A stretch of DNA of 64,000 nucleotides from Parelaphostrongylus tenuis (Eukaryota; Nematoda; Chromadorea; Rhabditida; Metastrongylidae): contig JAHQIW010001916.1 of the NCBI GenBank assembly GCA_019055375.1, forward strand, positions 55,085 to 119,084. The letters run 5' to 3'. Positions within the stretch are counted from its first letter, which is position 1, and each line of letters starts with the position of its first letter. Under the pieces are notes generated by a model. That model was not told the origin of the DNA. It did not search any database and worked only from the letters and a program-made list of their open reading frames with translations. The position numbers were made by a program, and so were the translations under genes. This document shows, piece by piece, positions 20,211 through 33,849 of the stretch.

Positions 20211-21746
20211 TCAGTTCCCACCTACGTTGACCATCGCCGCGAAGAAGTTCGATCCAAACGGACCCAATGCCAGCATTCTGATCGCTCTGTTCAACACACT
20301 TTGCCACACCATTCTCGACCAGTTCGCCATGATGATGTTTGTGGTCTGCGCAGACAATTTCATGCAAAATCAAGTTAAACAAAAGAAAAGCTGTTCAAAC
20401 CGTGAGAGTTCCGGATATTGACGTGTGATTGGCGGGAATAGGACCGATTTTTGCTTGCGGGTCCATACACGGTTTCATGTTTTCATTCATATTAACAGTG
20501 CAAATTCCCGTCACTGTGTTTCCCACGACGATGCAGTTCTGTGCCTTTTTTTCGTCGGCTTCAAGAAAGTTCAAGACTTAGAAAGACGTTTTCTTTTAGA
20601 AGGATAGAGAACTTTTACGAACAGTTCTATAATTTGATTCTCTTATATCATTTGAGAAATCCAAGTCATCACTCGACACCTTGAATACTAAATCATTCAC
20701 AGGAAAGGTTGTGAAAAACTCGTTGAAACGTGCTTGATTCTGATGATTTCAAATATAGTGTCACTAAAATGCTTTTCTCATAACTTAATCATTTCTACTA
20801 GTTTTTCACAAATGGTCACCTTTTTAAGAACTGCTAAACACATTTGTGCTCTTTTCAATAAATGCTACATCTTTGCTTGGAATCTTCCAAATAAATATTC
20901 AATATTGAAGGCTTACCCATATCCCTCGTTAAATCACGACTGATTGTCTGACATAGCATCGGTTCATAACTGATAGTGACATTGAGTTGATCCAATATTG
21001 TCGAGATTATAGCATCAGATAGGAGTGCGCTACGACCTTGGCTTTCAAGAACATCAAAAACCTGAAGTACATAGTATATCACTAGTTTACTTAGGAATGT
21101 TTTCACCAATTTCTGCGTAGCTATTCGAACCATGTTATCACTGCGAGGATAACGAATTGTCAAAAGATGAAGGCCTGTCCCTTACGTTTTTTTTAAAATT
21201 TGCGAAAAAAAAAGTGGAGAAAACCTTAAATCCAGGAATTGCAAGCTCACTGTTTGCATTACAAGACGTGTAACAAATGCTTGAGCTCCTCCTTTGTCAC
21301 CTGCAATGCCAGGAGTCTGAGCAGAGACCGCAGTCGTGTCAGTGTATACCATAGCCACAGGTAAAGTGGCGAAGCCGGTGACAGTGAAGGGCCTAGTGCT
21401 CACTGCAATGAATTTTTGTACTTATTTGAGTGAATGACCAAGATTCAAATTACTACTCCAACTGATTTTCATATCCTTATTCCTATTTTATTTTCGGAAT
21501 CCTTTCATCAAAAACTGTGATTGCGATAGCTCTAGAGTGCTGAAGAAGTACTAGATATGTGTTATTTTCGATTAGGGTTTATAAACTTCTTTTTGAGGTT
21601 GGCAATAGCTTTAGTATAATAGCAATCTAATCATTACTTTGACCAGCAGGCATCACTCCACATCCCAACACTGTCGAGATTGTAGTTAGTAGCGATATCA
21701 CGAGTGAACCGGTCAGATGTCTCGCCTTCCTCGTCAGAATGGTCAT
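20211..21746 (-). CDS. Unrecognised secreted-protein family, paralogue 1 (232 aa)
   Basis: Five exons: 21638-21746, 21251-21402, 20917-21061, 20401-20558, 20211-20345 (TGA), with phases 1, 0, 1, 0 and canonical GT/AG edges. The N-terminus has a basic start and hydrophobic core (VISLLTTISTVL) ending before Cys29, a plausible signal peptide. Exon 2 carries PFTVTGFATLPVAMVY and FVTRLVMQT. Exon 3 carries VFDVLESQGRSALLSDA and ILDQLNVTI. Exon 4 is cysteine-containing and the most variable between paralogues. Exon 5 ends with NIIMANWSRMVWQSVLNRAI and a VGGN C-terminus. This copy has one extra codon in exon 2 and one codon fewer in exon 3 than the 53-kb copy. All frames are intact, so it is the best candidate for a working gene. 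I do not recognise the family; secretion is inferred from the N-terminus. Confidence 0.8.
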
Positions 21747-22029
21747 TTTTGTCTCCTAAAATCAAAACAAATATTCTAAGTTGAATTGAAAGCGTAGTGC
21801 AAATTTTTTGCACAAATTCACATTGTTCATTCACAAAACACAGCAGACGTAGCACTGAGCACTGATACGTGGGTGACATTGTCTTGACCTCTTCGAATAT
21901 CACAAAGCTTCACGGGTTCTCAATTAAACCAATTAAACCCTTAATCATTCGATGCACGTTTTGTGACAGAAACTGCTATTGCGAATCACAGAGGAATCAG
22001 TTGGTTATCAAATGCTAGATTGAATGATG

Positions 22030-25000
22030 GTGGGCTTTTGAAAAGGCGACTTGAATAGATTTTTCAGTGAATGCTCCAATTCCCGTTGGCGTGGCTTAAA
22101 TTTGGTTCCCGCCTCATTTTCAATGATAAGACATGAATCACAATTTTCCCAAAGACAATATAATAGCAATCGACAGAACGTCGAAATCATACGTGTACTT
22201 TGGAGAGAAAGTTTGTAAAAGCAGATATCGATTGACAAAAAGTAAGCGCAGCTTTCGCTGTGAAAGATTTTTGCAACGAAGTTCTAAGAAGCAGAAATCT
22301 CGTTTGGCAATCTTTTATGTTTTTATTGGCCCTTTACATTTATTACGCTCATGGAACCCTTTCTGTTGACGAGGAGGCCGATTATCACTCAAAACAAGTA
22401 GTACTACTAAAAAGTTAGCGAAGAAATCACGAGATGAGCGAGGAATAAGAACGCTTTGGAGAATCGTCCTTTAGGAAAAAAAGGAATAGAGAAACCTTCA
22501 AGAACTGAATAAGAAGCAACTGTATTAAGTCTCAAATCTTGTCGTGAGGCACATGATCCCTACACATTATAGGATCGGTATGCCTTTAAGATGGAAAATA
22601 CACTACACTTCTTTGAGAATGCGAGTGAAGTGAGAGTAAGCCGAAACCTCCCTAATCATTTTTCCAAACGTTCCAAGTCTCGTAAATGTGGATGTTTCTA
22701 AAATGCAGCTATTTTCCCACAGTTTCTTCACGTATGCAGGCAAAACAAAATTCGTTATCGCACATTTCGCATAACAAAGTCTCATTCCATTTATGTAACG
22801 TTATAAATTCTTCAACCAATTATCTCATTTCTGTGAAGGCCTTGGAAAGATTCCATTGGAAAATAAGAGGTTTTTTTTTATCTCGTAACAAACGACTAAT
22901 TCATCAGTATCTCTGGTCTTATATGTTGTAAGAAATCATCTAACTAAAACAATGCTTCTGCTAGGTAATTTCGTGGATCTAGCGGGAAGAGAGCTGCACT
23001 TGATGCTAATCTGACAGCCTCTCTAATGGAGTGCAGTTCGTTATCGAGTTCATTTGATTACTCTGCAGCACAGAATAGCTTGGAAATCGGATTATGATAG
23101 GCTCATTACAGATAGAAATACTTCAAGCGTTAGTGAAATTGTTCTGGAGAACGTTATTCCACCTGCGATTTCTCACCTAGTAGTGAATTATGTATTGGGT
23201 GAAGTTGAAGGTTTGTTACATTTCAAATAAGAGAAATTTCTCTAACTCAAGGCGTAGTAAGTTCTCTTGTGTCTGTTTTGCCAATGAGAAATAGAGAACA
23301 CCGTCAGCGCTATAGAATCATCGCCCCTGTTATGAGTCTTATAGTAAACTTGTTTGAAGCAGAGTAAGCAGTGCCATGTTGTAGCAGTCTCGTGTCGTCT
23401 TAGTTGAATCACTGGACGATGAATAGCTTCGCTTCACTATTCCGCTTGCATTTGTATACAATCCTGCATCAAGCAAATTTGCTTAATAGTTTTTGGAGTC
23501 ACACCAATTTTGTATTGATTTATTTTTAAGAGGTTTCGCCCTAGTAAGAGCTGTGTTTTCGGTCAAATCTTACAGCAGTTACAACTGAAACTATCAGTTT
23601 AGAAAAATTGAGCGCTCCATGTATGTGAACACTCGAGGAGAATGATGATCAAGTGGTGCGCATTACGAGCTTTCTATTCGCCACACAGTAAATCCATATC
23701 AGATTTCACACAACAGAAGGCGGATAGGTACTACGATAAGATCTGGGTCGACTTGCTATCAGAAAGAAAAGTTTGTTTAGGGATGTCAATGTTAATCATA
23801 CGTTTTTGTTGTCCTTTTTTAAACGATATATTATGGCGAACACCGCTTCTCACATGCTGAATACCATCTAAACAAATCCGACTGCTATAAGACCGCGAAT
23901 ATCATTTAAGGGGCAAGTAATCTCGGCCGGCAACCCCAAAAGATCGCCCAGCTTCACGTGTAAGTCCGCTCACCTTGATTGGCTGGAGTAATCTATGGAA
24001 AGCTACTTCATTTGTGCTTTGCTCCATCCCACTCGCTAATCTTAATGTGACATCTATGAAGACCAAAATTGCAGGACAGAGAGCTGCTATGGACACTTGA
24101 CTCAGATCATCGCGACGCGATTGCGATACATCGAAACTTTGCATAATAAAAATTCGACAGTCTCGTAAAAGCTTGGCAATAGAACTAATTTTGACCTCCC
24201 ATCTCGCTATTCCAAGATTCAAATAAGATCGTAGTTGAACATTGACACCAGGGGTTTCCAAATTGCTTGTCGTGAACCAACATCTTACAAAGCATGCTTT
24301 TAACACTTAATCCCGAGAGTGCGAGAAATTCGTTTAATGAGTCGAAATTTATCTCAAATGTTGATTGATAATGGAATGTGTAAAAAGCACATGAACAAAA
24401 TTTTCAATGAATGCGCCACTTCCTCAAGTGGCATGGCTTATAGTATGTTCCCGCCTTCTGATCTCTAGTGCTGCGACATAAAATGTCGGCTTTCTCAAAT
24501 AAGGCTACCGACAGAACGTCGAAATTCCTAGGTGATTTTCTAAAGAACATTTGTAAAATCGAATATCGAGTGACAAAAAGTACCCCAAAATTGCATCGAT
24601 AAGAGCGGTAGGCATTGGAAATTATTAGTTAATAGTAACATGGTGATTTAAGTAACTTCATTGATTCGGCAATTTCGTTCAACTTTTATTTATTCTCATT
24701 TCCAATACTTCTTCTTTCATTTTGACTTCTTAGTAGTTCTTAAAAAAGCTTTTGTGGCGATATGAATATATAAACAATAGTGACGGGATAGAAGCTGAAA
24801 ACGATGCTAAGTTATTGCTCCTTTTATTGTTACCTGTTGTTCAAACAAAAATAAAGCGTGTGGTTGTCCGTCCTTTTCTTCTATAATCAGAGCGTTTTCG
24901 TCTATGGAATAATGAGATAGCATGACTTTTGCTGTAAGGGATTTTTGCAACAAATTTGATACAAGCAGAACCACGTATGCTAGGCTTTGATGTTCTTATT

Positions 25001-26770
25001 AGCTTCTCTTACTCATAAAATTTCTTACGTTGACAAAAAGATCAATGATAGCTGAAACAAAGAGTTACACAGAAGGATTAACACCAAAGGACTAACGAGA
25101 CGAACGGGAATTGGGAAAGCTTTTGAAAATTCACCAGTATGAAGAAAAAAATGGGAAATTGTTTCAGAACTGTCGACAGAAACTACTGTATAAGGCCTCA
25201 GGACTTATCATGAGACCCAAAAATGACAGAGTTTATAGAATTGGCAGCGTCGATATGGGGAAGTGCAGTGGACGATGTTAAGACCACAACTAAGGTGACA
25301 GTGATTGCTATTCTCGTCACCGTAATGGATTGTTCGAAGTTCGTCACTAAATCGATTTTTATTGAAACATTGTCAATTTTTTGGAATTTCTCGATAATGT
25401 GCAAACAAAATAAATTCTCAAATATCAATTAGGGCGCTCTTCATGAAACACCTGAAATAAAAGGTATAATATTACAAAAATACCAGCCATGAGCAATCGA
25501 GCGTCGAAAATTGCCGATCTTGTGATTTTTCACTTGGCGGCGATTGTGTAACTCGATCGTCGTTGCCTTCCTCTTATAGGGAGCTGGTAGGGGCCCCCGA
25601 GAGGGTTGGCTGCTCTAAAAAGATTTCATTTCTTTCTGCAACTGCTTCAAAAATCCGTCATGTCGTGTTCTCATAATAAATAGTCTTTTCGACTCAATCA
25701 GTATCTCAGGTTCTTCAGTCATAAAAATTGTTCTTACGCAAAATAGCACTCCTAAGCAAACATCGATGGAGCTCATAAAGAAAAGACTACGCAGAACTGC
25801 AATTAATATGGATACGACAGTATTGCAAATGGAATTTGTTCTTCAATTTATGAAATCGTTTTTAATCTGCAGCACGTGATAGCTTAGAGATTTGGTCTTC
25901 ATAAGCTCTTTCTAGCAAACTCACCTGGAGCTTCAGTAAAAGTCGTTCTGGAAAACATTCTTTTTTACGAGCTTTGCCACGTAGTAGTGATCACGTATTG
26001 GCTTAAGTTGAAGATTTCACTTAGTTCAGTCAAAGCGAAATTTCTCTGATTTGAAAGGTAAGAAAATCTCCTTTCTCTTTTCTGTTCCGCGAATGATAAA
26101 TCGAAGCAGTGAGCGCTGTAGATCCAATGCCTTGTTACGAGTTTCTTTTGTGAGCGTGGAACGAAACTGAATAAGCACTTTCGTCTTGTAACTGCCGGTG
26201 TCGCCTTAGTTGAATCACTGAGAGACGAACATTTTTGCTACGGCTACTCGTACTTAAATACGATGCTATACCAAGCAAAATTCAGTCAATACTGTTATGA
26301 AATTGTTTCTATTGAAGATCACGTCAAGAGAATTGTTCTATAATGCTATTTTCTATTGTTGTTGTGTGCTACTCAATCAACAGTCTTTGAAATCACATTA
26401 GTTTTGTTGCAGCTTAAACTGAAAAGTTCACATGGTAGGAGCTCAGTTATATGTCAAATGTGAACATCCATTACAAGTGAAACTATCAAACAAGACAAGA
26501 ATCAATTCCTCCTTATCTACGAAGCTTACAAGATGAACGAAATTAAGTGGTGGACATGTTCCAAATGCCTCTCCCATTACAGAGGCGCCTGAGTGCAATG
26601 GTACAATCCAAGGTTCTTTACCTGCTGACATAACGAAAAACCAGTTTAGGGACGTTATGCCAAAAATCTATCTTTGCTAGATTCATTGAAAAAATTTTCT
26701 GAAGCAAAAAAACCAACACCGCTCTTCATATGTTGATCTCATAATGTTAATCCGACTGCTACAAAATGGA
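22030..26770. repeat. Tandem pair of a ~2 kb dispersed repeat (repeat D)
   Basis: Unit 1 (about 22030-23900) and unit 2 (about 24370-26770) share ordered blocks: GACAGAACGTCGAAAT and TCGATTGACAAAAAGT-type phrases, a GAAATTGTTCTGGAGAACG / GTCGTTCTGGAAAACATTC block, AGCGCTATAGAATC / AGCGCTGTAGATCC, CTTAGTTGAATCACTG, and AATCCGACTGCTA at their ends. Further copies are at 38250-39960 and, inverted, in both arms of the palindrome (58.1-61.8 kb). No shared open frame survives. Each unit follows the 5' side of paralogue 1 or 2, which suggests the repeat spread with, or into, these loci. The 134-codon minus-strand open frame at 23902-24306 is unassigned. Confidence 0.5.
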
Positions 26771-27009
26771 TCTTCACCGAGTGGCGAGTGATATCGGTTG
26801 CTAATCGTCCTAAGACCATCCAGCATCATTTGCGATGTCGCATCACTTCAACATGGTTTTAGTAAATTATGAAGAGGTAATGCTGAGGGCGTTACATCAT
26901 ACTTATGGTTGAGGAATAAGTTCTGAGAATTTTTTTGAAGTTTCGTTTTTATACGCAAATTAACAACAAATACAGCAATAACTATTTTTCAAATGATAAT
27001 TCCTTTTCA

Positions 27010-27330
27010 TTCAACCGCTTTTAGCAGGGATACAATGTTATAATATATCCAATGGTGTAGAGCTATGTTCAAAACTTCTGCGTCAATTAGGACACGAGCC
27101 CACATTTCACCGGTCGTGTGCTAGAAACGTTGCACTACCAACGCCTGTTTGATCTGTGAGCGTGACTGGGTTTAATGTCGATACCGACTACTTGGACCAA
27201 ACCGTTAACGGTTGATCGCTGGCAGATAAATGCTTTGTGGCATAGAAAGAGTGGTGTCAAAACAGGGTTTTGCACATCATTCTAAACCATTGGGTGTACT
27301 TTCAAATTATAGATCACCATTGCTCATGAC
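27010..27330. repeat. SINE family B copy with opposed tails
   Basis: The left part on minus carries the tRNA-like head (GTAGTGCAACG A-box region, GGGCTCGTGTCCTAATTG at the B box) and the family tail ATATTATAACATTGTATCCC. The right end on plus repeats the tail (TTTTGCACATCATTC, CCATTGGGTGTAC). The body matches 54330-54450 (GATAAATGCTTTGTGGCATA). Confidence 0.55.
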
Positions 27331-27394
27331 TTTGCCATCGTTCTCCAAGGTTTCACTTCTGTTTTAAATCCCTTTTCGGCTCTGTTAAATTGAA

Positions 27395-27800
27395 AAACTT
27401 TTGACACGCTTCATCTTCATCAAATGGTTCAAATCGATGGCCATTAAAAATTTAAATTGATCGAAAGAGGCCATAACTGAAAACTCTCATGGGTATTCTG
27501 GCGAGGCTCCTTTTTGACATTGTCAAATTGGTGCAACTTGTTGACAACGGTGTGTTGCGAAACACCAAGCTCTTTAGTCAAATAACGAGTGCTCAATAAG
27601 GTTTAACATCCGAGGCGGCTTGCAAGCCACTTTTATCCAAACAGATGACCTGCCAGAGCGAAGCATGTCTTCGAGATCAAGATTGCCTTTTTTGACTCTT
27701 CTCATACTATCTGCGCCAGTCGATTTCGTAGCCGCACCAGCACCTTCCCCTTATTAATCTCATCGAAGACTTGGAGACTCATTGAACCTCTGTTTCAATG
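27395..27800 (-). pseudogene. Mariner transposase remnant (second lineage)
   Basis: Minus-strand pieces in two frames: VKKGNLDLEDMLRSGRSS (the linker after the second HTH), RYLTKELGVSQHTVVNKLHQ (the helix after it), then QNTHESFQLWPLS, which corresponds to the WVPHEL region. Only the DNA-binding half remains. The sequence is clearly different from the 19.4- and 52-kb mariner copies. Confidence 0.65.
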
Positions 27801-28769
27801 ATGGCTGATCAAGACATGCAAACCATACAGTTCATTAGGCATTTTGGAGCTGAAGTTAATGAACTAGATAATTACATACAAAACTATTAATGAGAAACAT
27901 CACAAAATTTCAAATGCAACTTTCAGGAATTTCACAAAACTTTTTGCTCAACGCAACATGTGCGATGCCCATGCTGGACGCCACAGGGACATCTGCTGTA
28001 GCCTCTTGACTCGAATTAACGCAGCTGTGATGGAGACGAAACCGGCAAAACGATAGCCATAGTAAAGAGTCTAACAATATCGTGTTAATCAAACAGTGTA
28101 GCAGAGCATTAGTATGTAGAGTATAGAGCAGGTGGTAATTGAACGTCATTTGTTATTCAAAAACAGTACAGCGTAATTCAACTGATGTCGTACCTTCTAA
28201 TGATAGGTCAGCTTCGTTTTCAATTTCATCAATATTAATCTCTCTACCTCTCATGACAATTGAAAATTTCTACGACCGCCAGATCCACAAAGCGACGTCT
28301 CTAGGATGCTATTCAAAGACAAATGCTCAGGGCTACACAGGTGATCAATTTGAATTTTTCTTGTAGAACGTTTACGTCTCCATGCGAATTAATTATTTTT
28401 CTACCTACGAATGTAAATCCGAAGCATCGTCAAATTATCGGCACCTTTACGAGAAATTTGTGATAGGTAAATGTAGGATGAATAAGCAGTTCCTGCACCG
28501 TTTTGATCAATCTGCTGAGTGATAACAGTTTCCTGCAATTTTCTTTTTCCTCTTTTAGTGCTGGCACTGTGAAAGGATGCGGAAGACTAAGCAGCGCCCA
28601 AATGAACAAGTGCCAATAAATAATGTCCACACATAAAAATGAGAATCCAAAACTGGAACTGGTGGGAGCGGTGTGAGAACAGAGTAAGGAGACCCACTTT
28701 GACACGAACAACATGACGGTTTGACTCAGATTCATGAATGAAAAAAGAGGGTCGGTGGCAGAGTTACCA
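27801..28769. other. No supported gene
   Basis: Open frames up to 101 codons (28430-28735, minus) show no recognised domain, no splice pattern and no repeat support. Confidence 0.4.
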
Positions 28770-28995
28770 GACGTTCAGCACAGCTAGATGCGAAGTTAAT
28801 CACTCACCTCCCTAGTATTTCTCCGGCAATCAATAACGAACGCCCTATGAACGAGCTGACTTGGCTATCTTTGAGATTACAAGGAGATTTCTTCGACCAG
28901 CATTCTACGGCGTTCGTGAAGAAATTGAACTCCGCAAGCAAGCGAGAATAAAATTGATTTGAATCGCAGAAAGTGATAAAGTGTTAAAAAAATCA
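28770..28995 (+). repeat. Repeat G copy
   Basis: Shares CTATCTTTGAGATTACAAGG, CAGCATTCTACGGCGTTCG, CGCAAGCAAGCGAGAA and AAAGTGATAAAGTGTT with the other copies. The frame is broken. Confidence 0.5.
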
Positions 28996-30395
28996 TAAAA
29001 CAGTTTGCATGAGTGCATAGCCTAACACTTGAAGTCTGTTTAATAATACAAAAAAATAGGCCAAGAAAAAGTGGAGCAAAAGGAGGAGGAATAAACATGG
29101 GAAACTCTTGTATTGAACCGATGCGGCAAAGAAACTTGCAGAAGTGTGCGAAATACTCAGTCTCCGTGTCTTTTATCTACTAAAAGTCCTAGGTCATTGA
29201 AAACGTAGATCTTCATCAATCAGTACTACGTTCGTCAAGAATGAAAGTGAGGAGACTTACGGTAACTAGTTAAATAGAGACCAACAATATGAAACCGGAA
29301 ACATCATATGAAGTTTATTCCAGCTACTCGTCCTCGATGTTATGGATCATGTGGTGTAGGTTTACAAGTTATGATAGAATGAAGCTGTATCATAGTTGTA
29401 GAAAAGCTTTACAGAAGCATTTCCTTTACAGAAGCTTTTCTACTAAGATAGTCTCTCTCTTTAACTTCATTGTGCGGTTTTCAAAGTTCAATAATTTGAT
29501 ACTCAATTATCTGTTTATTGCATATAATGTCGACCTATGCACAAGCCAAACGATCGGATGCATACTTATGGATACGACAACAACTGACATGCGATCTGAC
29601 CAAGTGCCGAACGACTTAATCAAACCATGCGCCCATTTCGAGACAAACTACAGCAACATTCGATCAGCTAACGTTCAAGGAGTCGTCATGTTTGTTTCCT
29701 CGTCTTCCAGTTATCACGCATTGTTTCATAATTTAGGTTTTTGTTCAGGTTTGAAGCTATCTCGTCTCCACGGTACTTCAACAGGCTTCGATTATTCCTT
29801 ATCCATCTCACACTCATAGTTTGCCTTTTATATTCTTTCTTGAAGTAGTAATCAATTCCAAGACCGACTGTCTATTAACCCCGTCATGCTTCAGTAATTC
29901 TTATTTTTCTTTCTTCTTAAGAGGGACACGAGGTGTTAATTCCAAACTTTATTCACACAATCAAACAGCCAACGTTTCGGCAGGTCGCCTTCGTCAGAGC
30001 CTGGATAGATTAAAAAGAAGTAGTAATCAATGTTAGCTTATCTTGACGTCCGTAATTTCCTTAGATGCAGGCTCTCTTATTATGCTCTTCTAACCTTCAT
30101 TCACGTAGTAAACTTGAACACTGAACAATGAACTCGTACGACAACATTACTTTCAGTTGTACAATCCGTATGAGCATGGTGGATTGATTTTATCGTACAA
30201 GTCTTACGCCATAACGAAGGTTGTCTGTAATTTTTTGTTGTGCATACATTATTGCCTCTGTTTCCATTCTTGTTGTAACTAATGGTATAAAGGCTTGATT
30301 TATTGGTTTTATCGATTAAAGTATAAGAAATATAGACAGAATCTGAAACTTAAGATGTTCATGAAATTCCATGATTTCATGATGATATGTGCCCT
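28996..30395. other. No recognised gene; one 176-codon open frame and a Penelope-type motif
   Basis: The open frame 29289-29819 (+) is long for this AT-rich sequence and reads NLIKPCAHFETNYSN-like sequence near its end, but I find no domain. It could be part of an unknown exon. At 29960-30000 the minus strand carries CTCTGACGAAGGCGACCTGC then CGAAACGTTGGC, a Penelope-type 3' motif. Confidence 0.35.
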
Positions 30396-30399
30396 CAGA

Positions 30400-30545
30400 A
30401 CCTCAATTTGAATAATAACTATAGAGATTATAATTATATTATTACTAAACAAATTGCTATTGAACATTCATCACTGGAACAAATTATTATTGAGGAAAAT
30501 AATTATATTACTATTGAACAATAATTATTGAACAGACATTCCCAG
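30400..30545. repeat. Degenerate AT-rich repeat tract
   Basis: Repeated variants of TATTGAACAATAATTATTG and AATTATATTATTACT. Local tandem drift, no function visible. Confidence 0.5.
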
Positions 30546-30999
30546 ATTATGGTTTTCCTTCCTGCTTTTCTGATGTCCACATATTTACTATGTTTTATAG
30601 CTGCGTTATGGATATCTATCAAACCGTGGAGAAAATGTCATGGCAATTGCATTTTCTATCACACTTTCTGTACCAACATTGAAATGAACGTTCTGAGCTC
30701 ATGTGTCTTACTTGTGTGATTGTTTTCCGAGCGATTTTGCAGCACCTACATAACATTTAAAACAACTTCGCTCGGAGTACCTAGAGCATATAAACATATA
30801 AAGAAAGTCTTCAAGTACCACAGACATACATTTAATGTGAAGTTTCCTTCGGAGCGGAGCGAAATTCCTAATTGAATGACAAAAATCGCCGTTCTGCGAG
30901 GCTCCAATCGACCGATCGTTGACGTCCTCCGCATCGAATCTCCGCGCATCAAGCGAAACACATAGCTTTCGCTTTTGTAACAATGTCGAAAAGAGGCTT

Positions 31000-31180
31000 T
31001 TCCGATAACCGGCAACGCACAGCTTTAGATAGGGATTTAGCTTGCAGTGACTACTGGCACTCCTATGAAAAGTTCCTGGTCCAGCGAATGAGATCGGTTT
31101 TCTCTCTTGTCGCCATATGTGGACAGTACCCAGCCATAAATATCGAATCATTCGAAACACTTCATAAGCCTGATCAGACG
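31000..31180. repeat. Right-end fragment of the TIR element family
   Basis: CTACTGGCACTCCTATGAAA, TTCCTGG, CCAGCGAATGAGATCGGTTT match the right terminus of the 37.4-38.2 kb element. The left part is missing. Confidence 0.5.
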
Positions 31181-31229
31181 ATCGCGGCCGTAAAGATGTG
31201 AATTACTGCCGGTTTTGACAATCTTCGTT

Positions 31230-33784
31230 GGTTACACACCAAGTTCAAGCTATGAGGAAGACAAAGTGGAAGCGTTCCATATGCACTTGAAAACATTCCT
31301 CAGAGAAACCATACAATCTTCAAGTGATCATTGAGAATTTTAACGCTGGAAAATTGGTGTTTGAAGAACACTTGAAGAAAGCTGTATCGAGATCCACGGA
31401 TAAGAATGGAACAGAGTGAGAGTGTCTGTCACGGCAAGCAAAATCATTTATGGTATCTCAGAATTTCAAAACCTTCACACGCAGCGGTGAATGTGGAAGT
31501 GTCATAATGGAAGAGATCACATCATATATGAACCAATAGCTGCGTCTAACGAATAGAACTGCTGTTTTAAAATTTTTTCAAATGATCAGATCATCACCTC
31601 CTCCGCGCAACGTTCCATTTTCGATCAAAGGTGAAAGGCCGCAGAATCCTAACAACGAACTTCCAAAAAACACGCTCAAATCACCATTTGGCTCAGCGAA
31701 GAATACCGTCATTAGCAATATTGACGGAAGAATATGACCGGCTATCCAACACCTTTACGTCAGCGCTATGAAAGCCGAGAACCCGAAAGTCCACCAAGAG
31801 TTGTTTGAACTCTAGAAAATAACTGGGGCTCCAAAATACTAACGCAAAATCGCGCCAGCCGCGGGCAGGCGAGATCTCATGCCTGACCTTGCAAATGTCG
31901 CCAAACAGAATTAAAGAAAGATCTAGAGATGAGAAGAGCAACCAGTGATACTCGAAGGTGCATGAGCTTAGGCAAGCATTCGCAAAAGGCGACAAAGCTT
32001 GAAAAAATTGTGGAATACAAACTGGAGTAACCCAATGATCAACTTTTTGCGAGCGGCTGCAGGTGTCTTTTTTTTCTTCAGCCCTCAAAGGTCTTTGTTT
32101 TGCTTAACAGAGTTTTTCTACTGAAATTACGGAATTTATTTGAAGGCTGAAAATCTCGGTTAAGACTATGCTTGATTTTGAGGATATAGCCTCATGCGAT
32201 TACGCTGCATACCAGAGCACTAAAATATAACTTTCATACCAGGAGTGCTGTTTAGCCAGGAAGAGTGTGGTGTATAGCATTCGTTATGAAAAATGTGCAA
32301 ATCTCTGGCAGTTCCGTGTAACTTGTTTCTTGTAAGGTCTTTGGTTCACTCGCTACCTGTCAGCAATGCAAGGTCCCTATTAGTGGAAAACCAGCAACAC
32401 CGTACTGTTGTTTAAAAAGGACGGACGCTTCACGGCATAGGCTTATCGCCCAATCTGCTTGCTGGTCCGTTGTCTATAAACTCTTTATTGGAGTCATCCT
32501 AAAACAGGATTGACAGAACACTGGACGAAGGACAGCCATGCGAACAAGCAGGGTTCCGAAAAGGATTTAGTACCATAGACCACATCCACACGATTACAAG
32601 ACTCATTGAAGTTTCCACGAGAGTACAAACAACCACTCTGTCTCACTCCGTTCATCGATCTGAAGAAAGCCTTTGATTCAGCTGGAAACACATGCGGTTA
32701 TAGAGTCTCTGGATAACCAGGGCGTCCCTACTCGGTACATAATGATCCTTCGTGAGCTTTATAAAGATTTCACGACCAAAATATCTCCATTCTACAACAA
32801 TATCACCATTGACGTAAGAAGAGGGGTTCGACAAGGCGATACAATTTCGCCAAAACTATTCACTGCCACCCTACAAAACGTCATGCGAACATTAGAATGG
32901 GACGATATGGGAGTGAAAATTGACGGTCGACAATTAAACCATCTTCGCTTTGCTGACGATATCGTTCTCATAACACCAAACATCAGTCAAGCGGAACGAA
33001 TGTTGACTGATTTCGATAACGCCTGTGGAAAGATTGGTCTTCAACTGAAGTCTAACGAAAACAATGTTCATGAGGAACGGATGGGTTTCTAATGCCCCAT
33101 TCACGCTCAACGGAACGACAATCTCCGAATGCTCCAGTTACGTCTATCTAGGTCGTGAAATCAACATGATGAACGACCTAGCTCCCAGAGTTGAGCAGGA
33201 GGAAACGAGCGGCTTGGGGAACGTTTAAGAGCATCGAAGATGTAGTGAAGAGGACAAAGAACATCCGACTCCGTGCCCACCTTTTCGACTCGACAATTAT
33301 CCCTGCCCTAACGTATGCAGCAGAAACCTGGTCGCTACGTAAGCAGGATGAAAGATCACTTGGCGTTATCGAACGCGCAGTCGAAAGGTCGATGCTAGGA
33401 GTATCCCGTATCTCGCAAATGAGAGAAAGGATCCGAAGTTCCGACCTACGTCAACGATCGAAAATCAGAGACGCCGTTCTACACGCCAGGATATCGAAAA
33501 TAAGGTGGGCCGGACACGTGATGCGCTTCAACGACAACCGATGGACGAGAGCCGTTACCGACTGGATTCCTCGGGACGTCAAGCGCTCTAAAGGAAGACC
33601 ACTGACCCGTTGGTCCGATTTCTTCACGAAAGCGATAGAAGAAAGATATGATGCTCAGCGAATCCCTAGAGCGAGGAGGACCCACTGGGCTACTCTTGCA
33701 CGCGATAGAGAAAAATGGAAGAGTTGCTGGTACCCGTTCGAGTCACTCGACGATCAACGGGAAGACAAGTGCATAACAGGGTGA
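31230..33784 (+). pseudogene. RTE-type LINE, long but decayed copy (EN + RT)
   Basis: Order of recognisable pieces: endonuclease-side remnants (SSYEEDKVEAFHMHLKTF at 31243, then GTHG/EWN- and SDHR-like traces with many stops), linker, then RT from about 32500: DEGQPCEQAGFRKGFSTIDH, a frameshifted motif A (HRSEESL where the intact copy has FIDLKKAFD), LDNQGVPTRYI, RRGVRQGDTISPKLF (motif B), LRFADDIVLI (motif C with FADD). Two further frameshifts occur near 33050 and 33190. The C-terminal zinc-free domain EDVVKRTKNIRL...RPLTRWSDFFTKA is open to 33784. Compared with the 54.7-56.5 kb copy it keeps much more 5' sequence but is far more mutated, so it is inactive. Confidence 0.85.
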
Positions 33785-33849
33785 AGGTCTTTGATATGCA
33801 CCTCAGGAATAAAAGAAGATTAAGTTCCACACTCAGAGTTTATTCAGCG

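Noticed and set aside
29289..29819. 176-codon open frame as a gene
   Set aside because: Long for this composition, but no domain, paralogue, splice or codon evidence that I can see; kept only as a note.
30708..31160. 150-codon minus-strand open frame
   Set aside because: Overlaps the end of a TIR element and another overlapping frame; no recognised motif.
31693..32088. 131-codon minus-strand open frame
   Set aside because: It is the antisense shadow of the decayed RTE copy on the plus strand.
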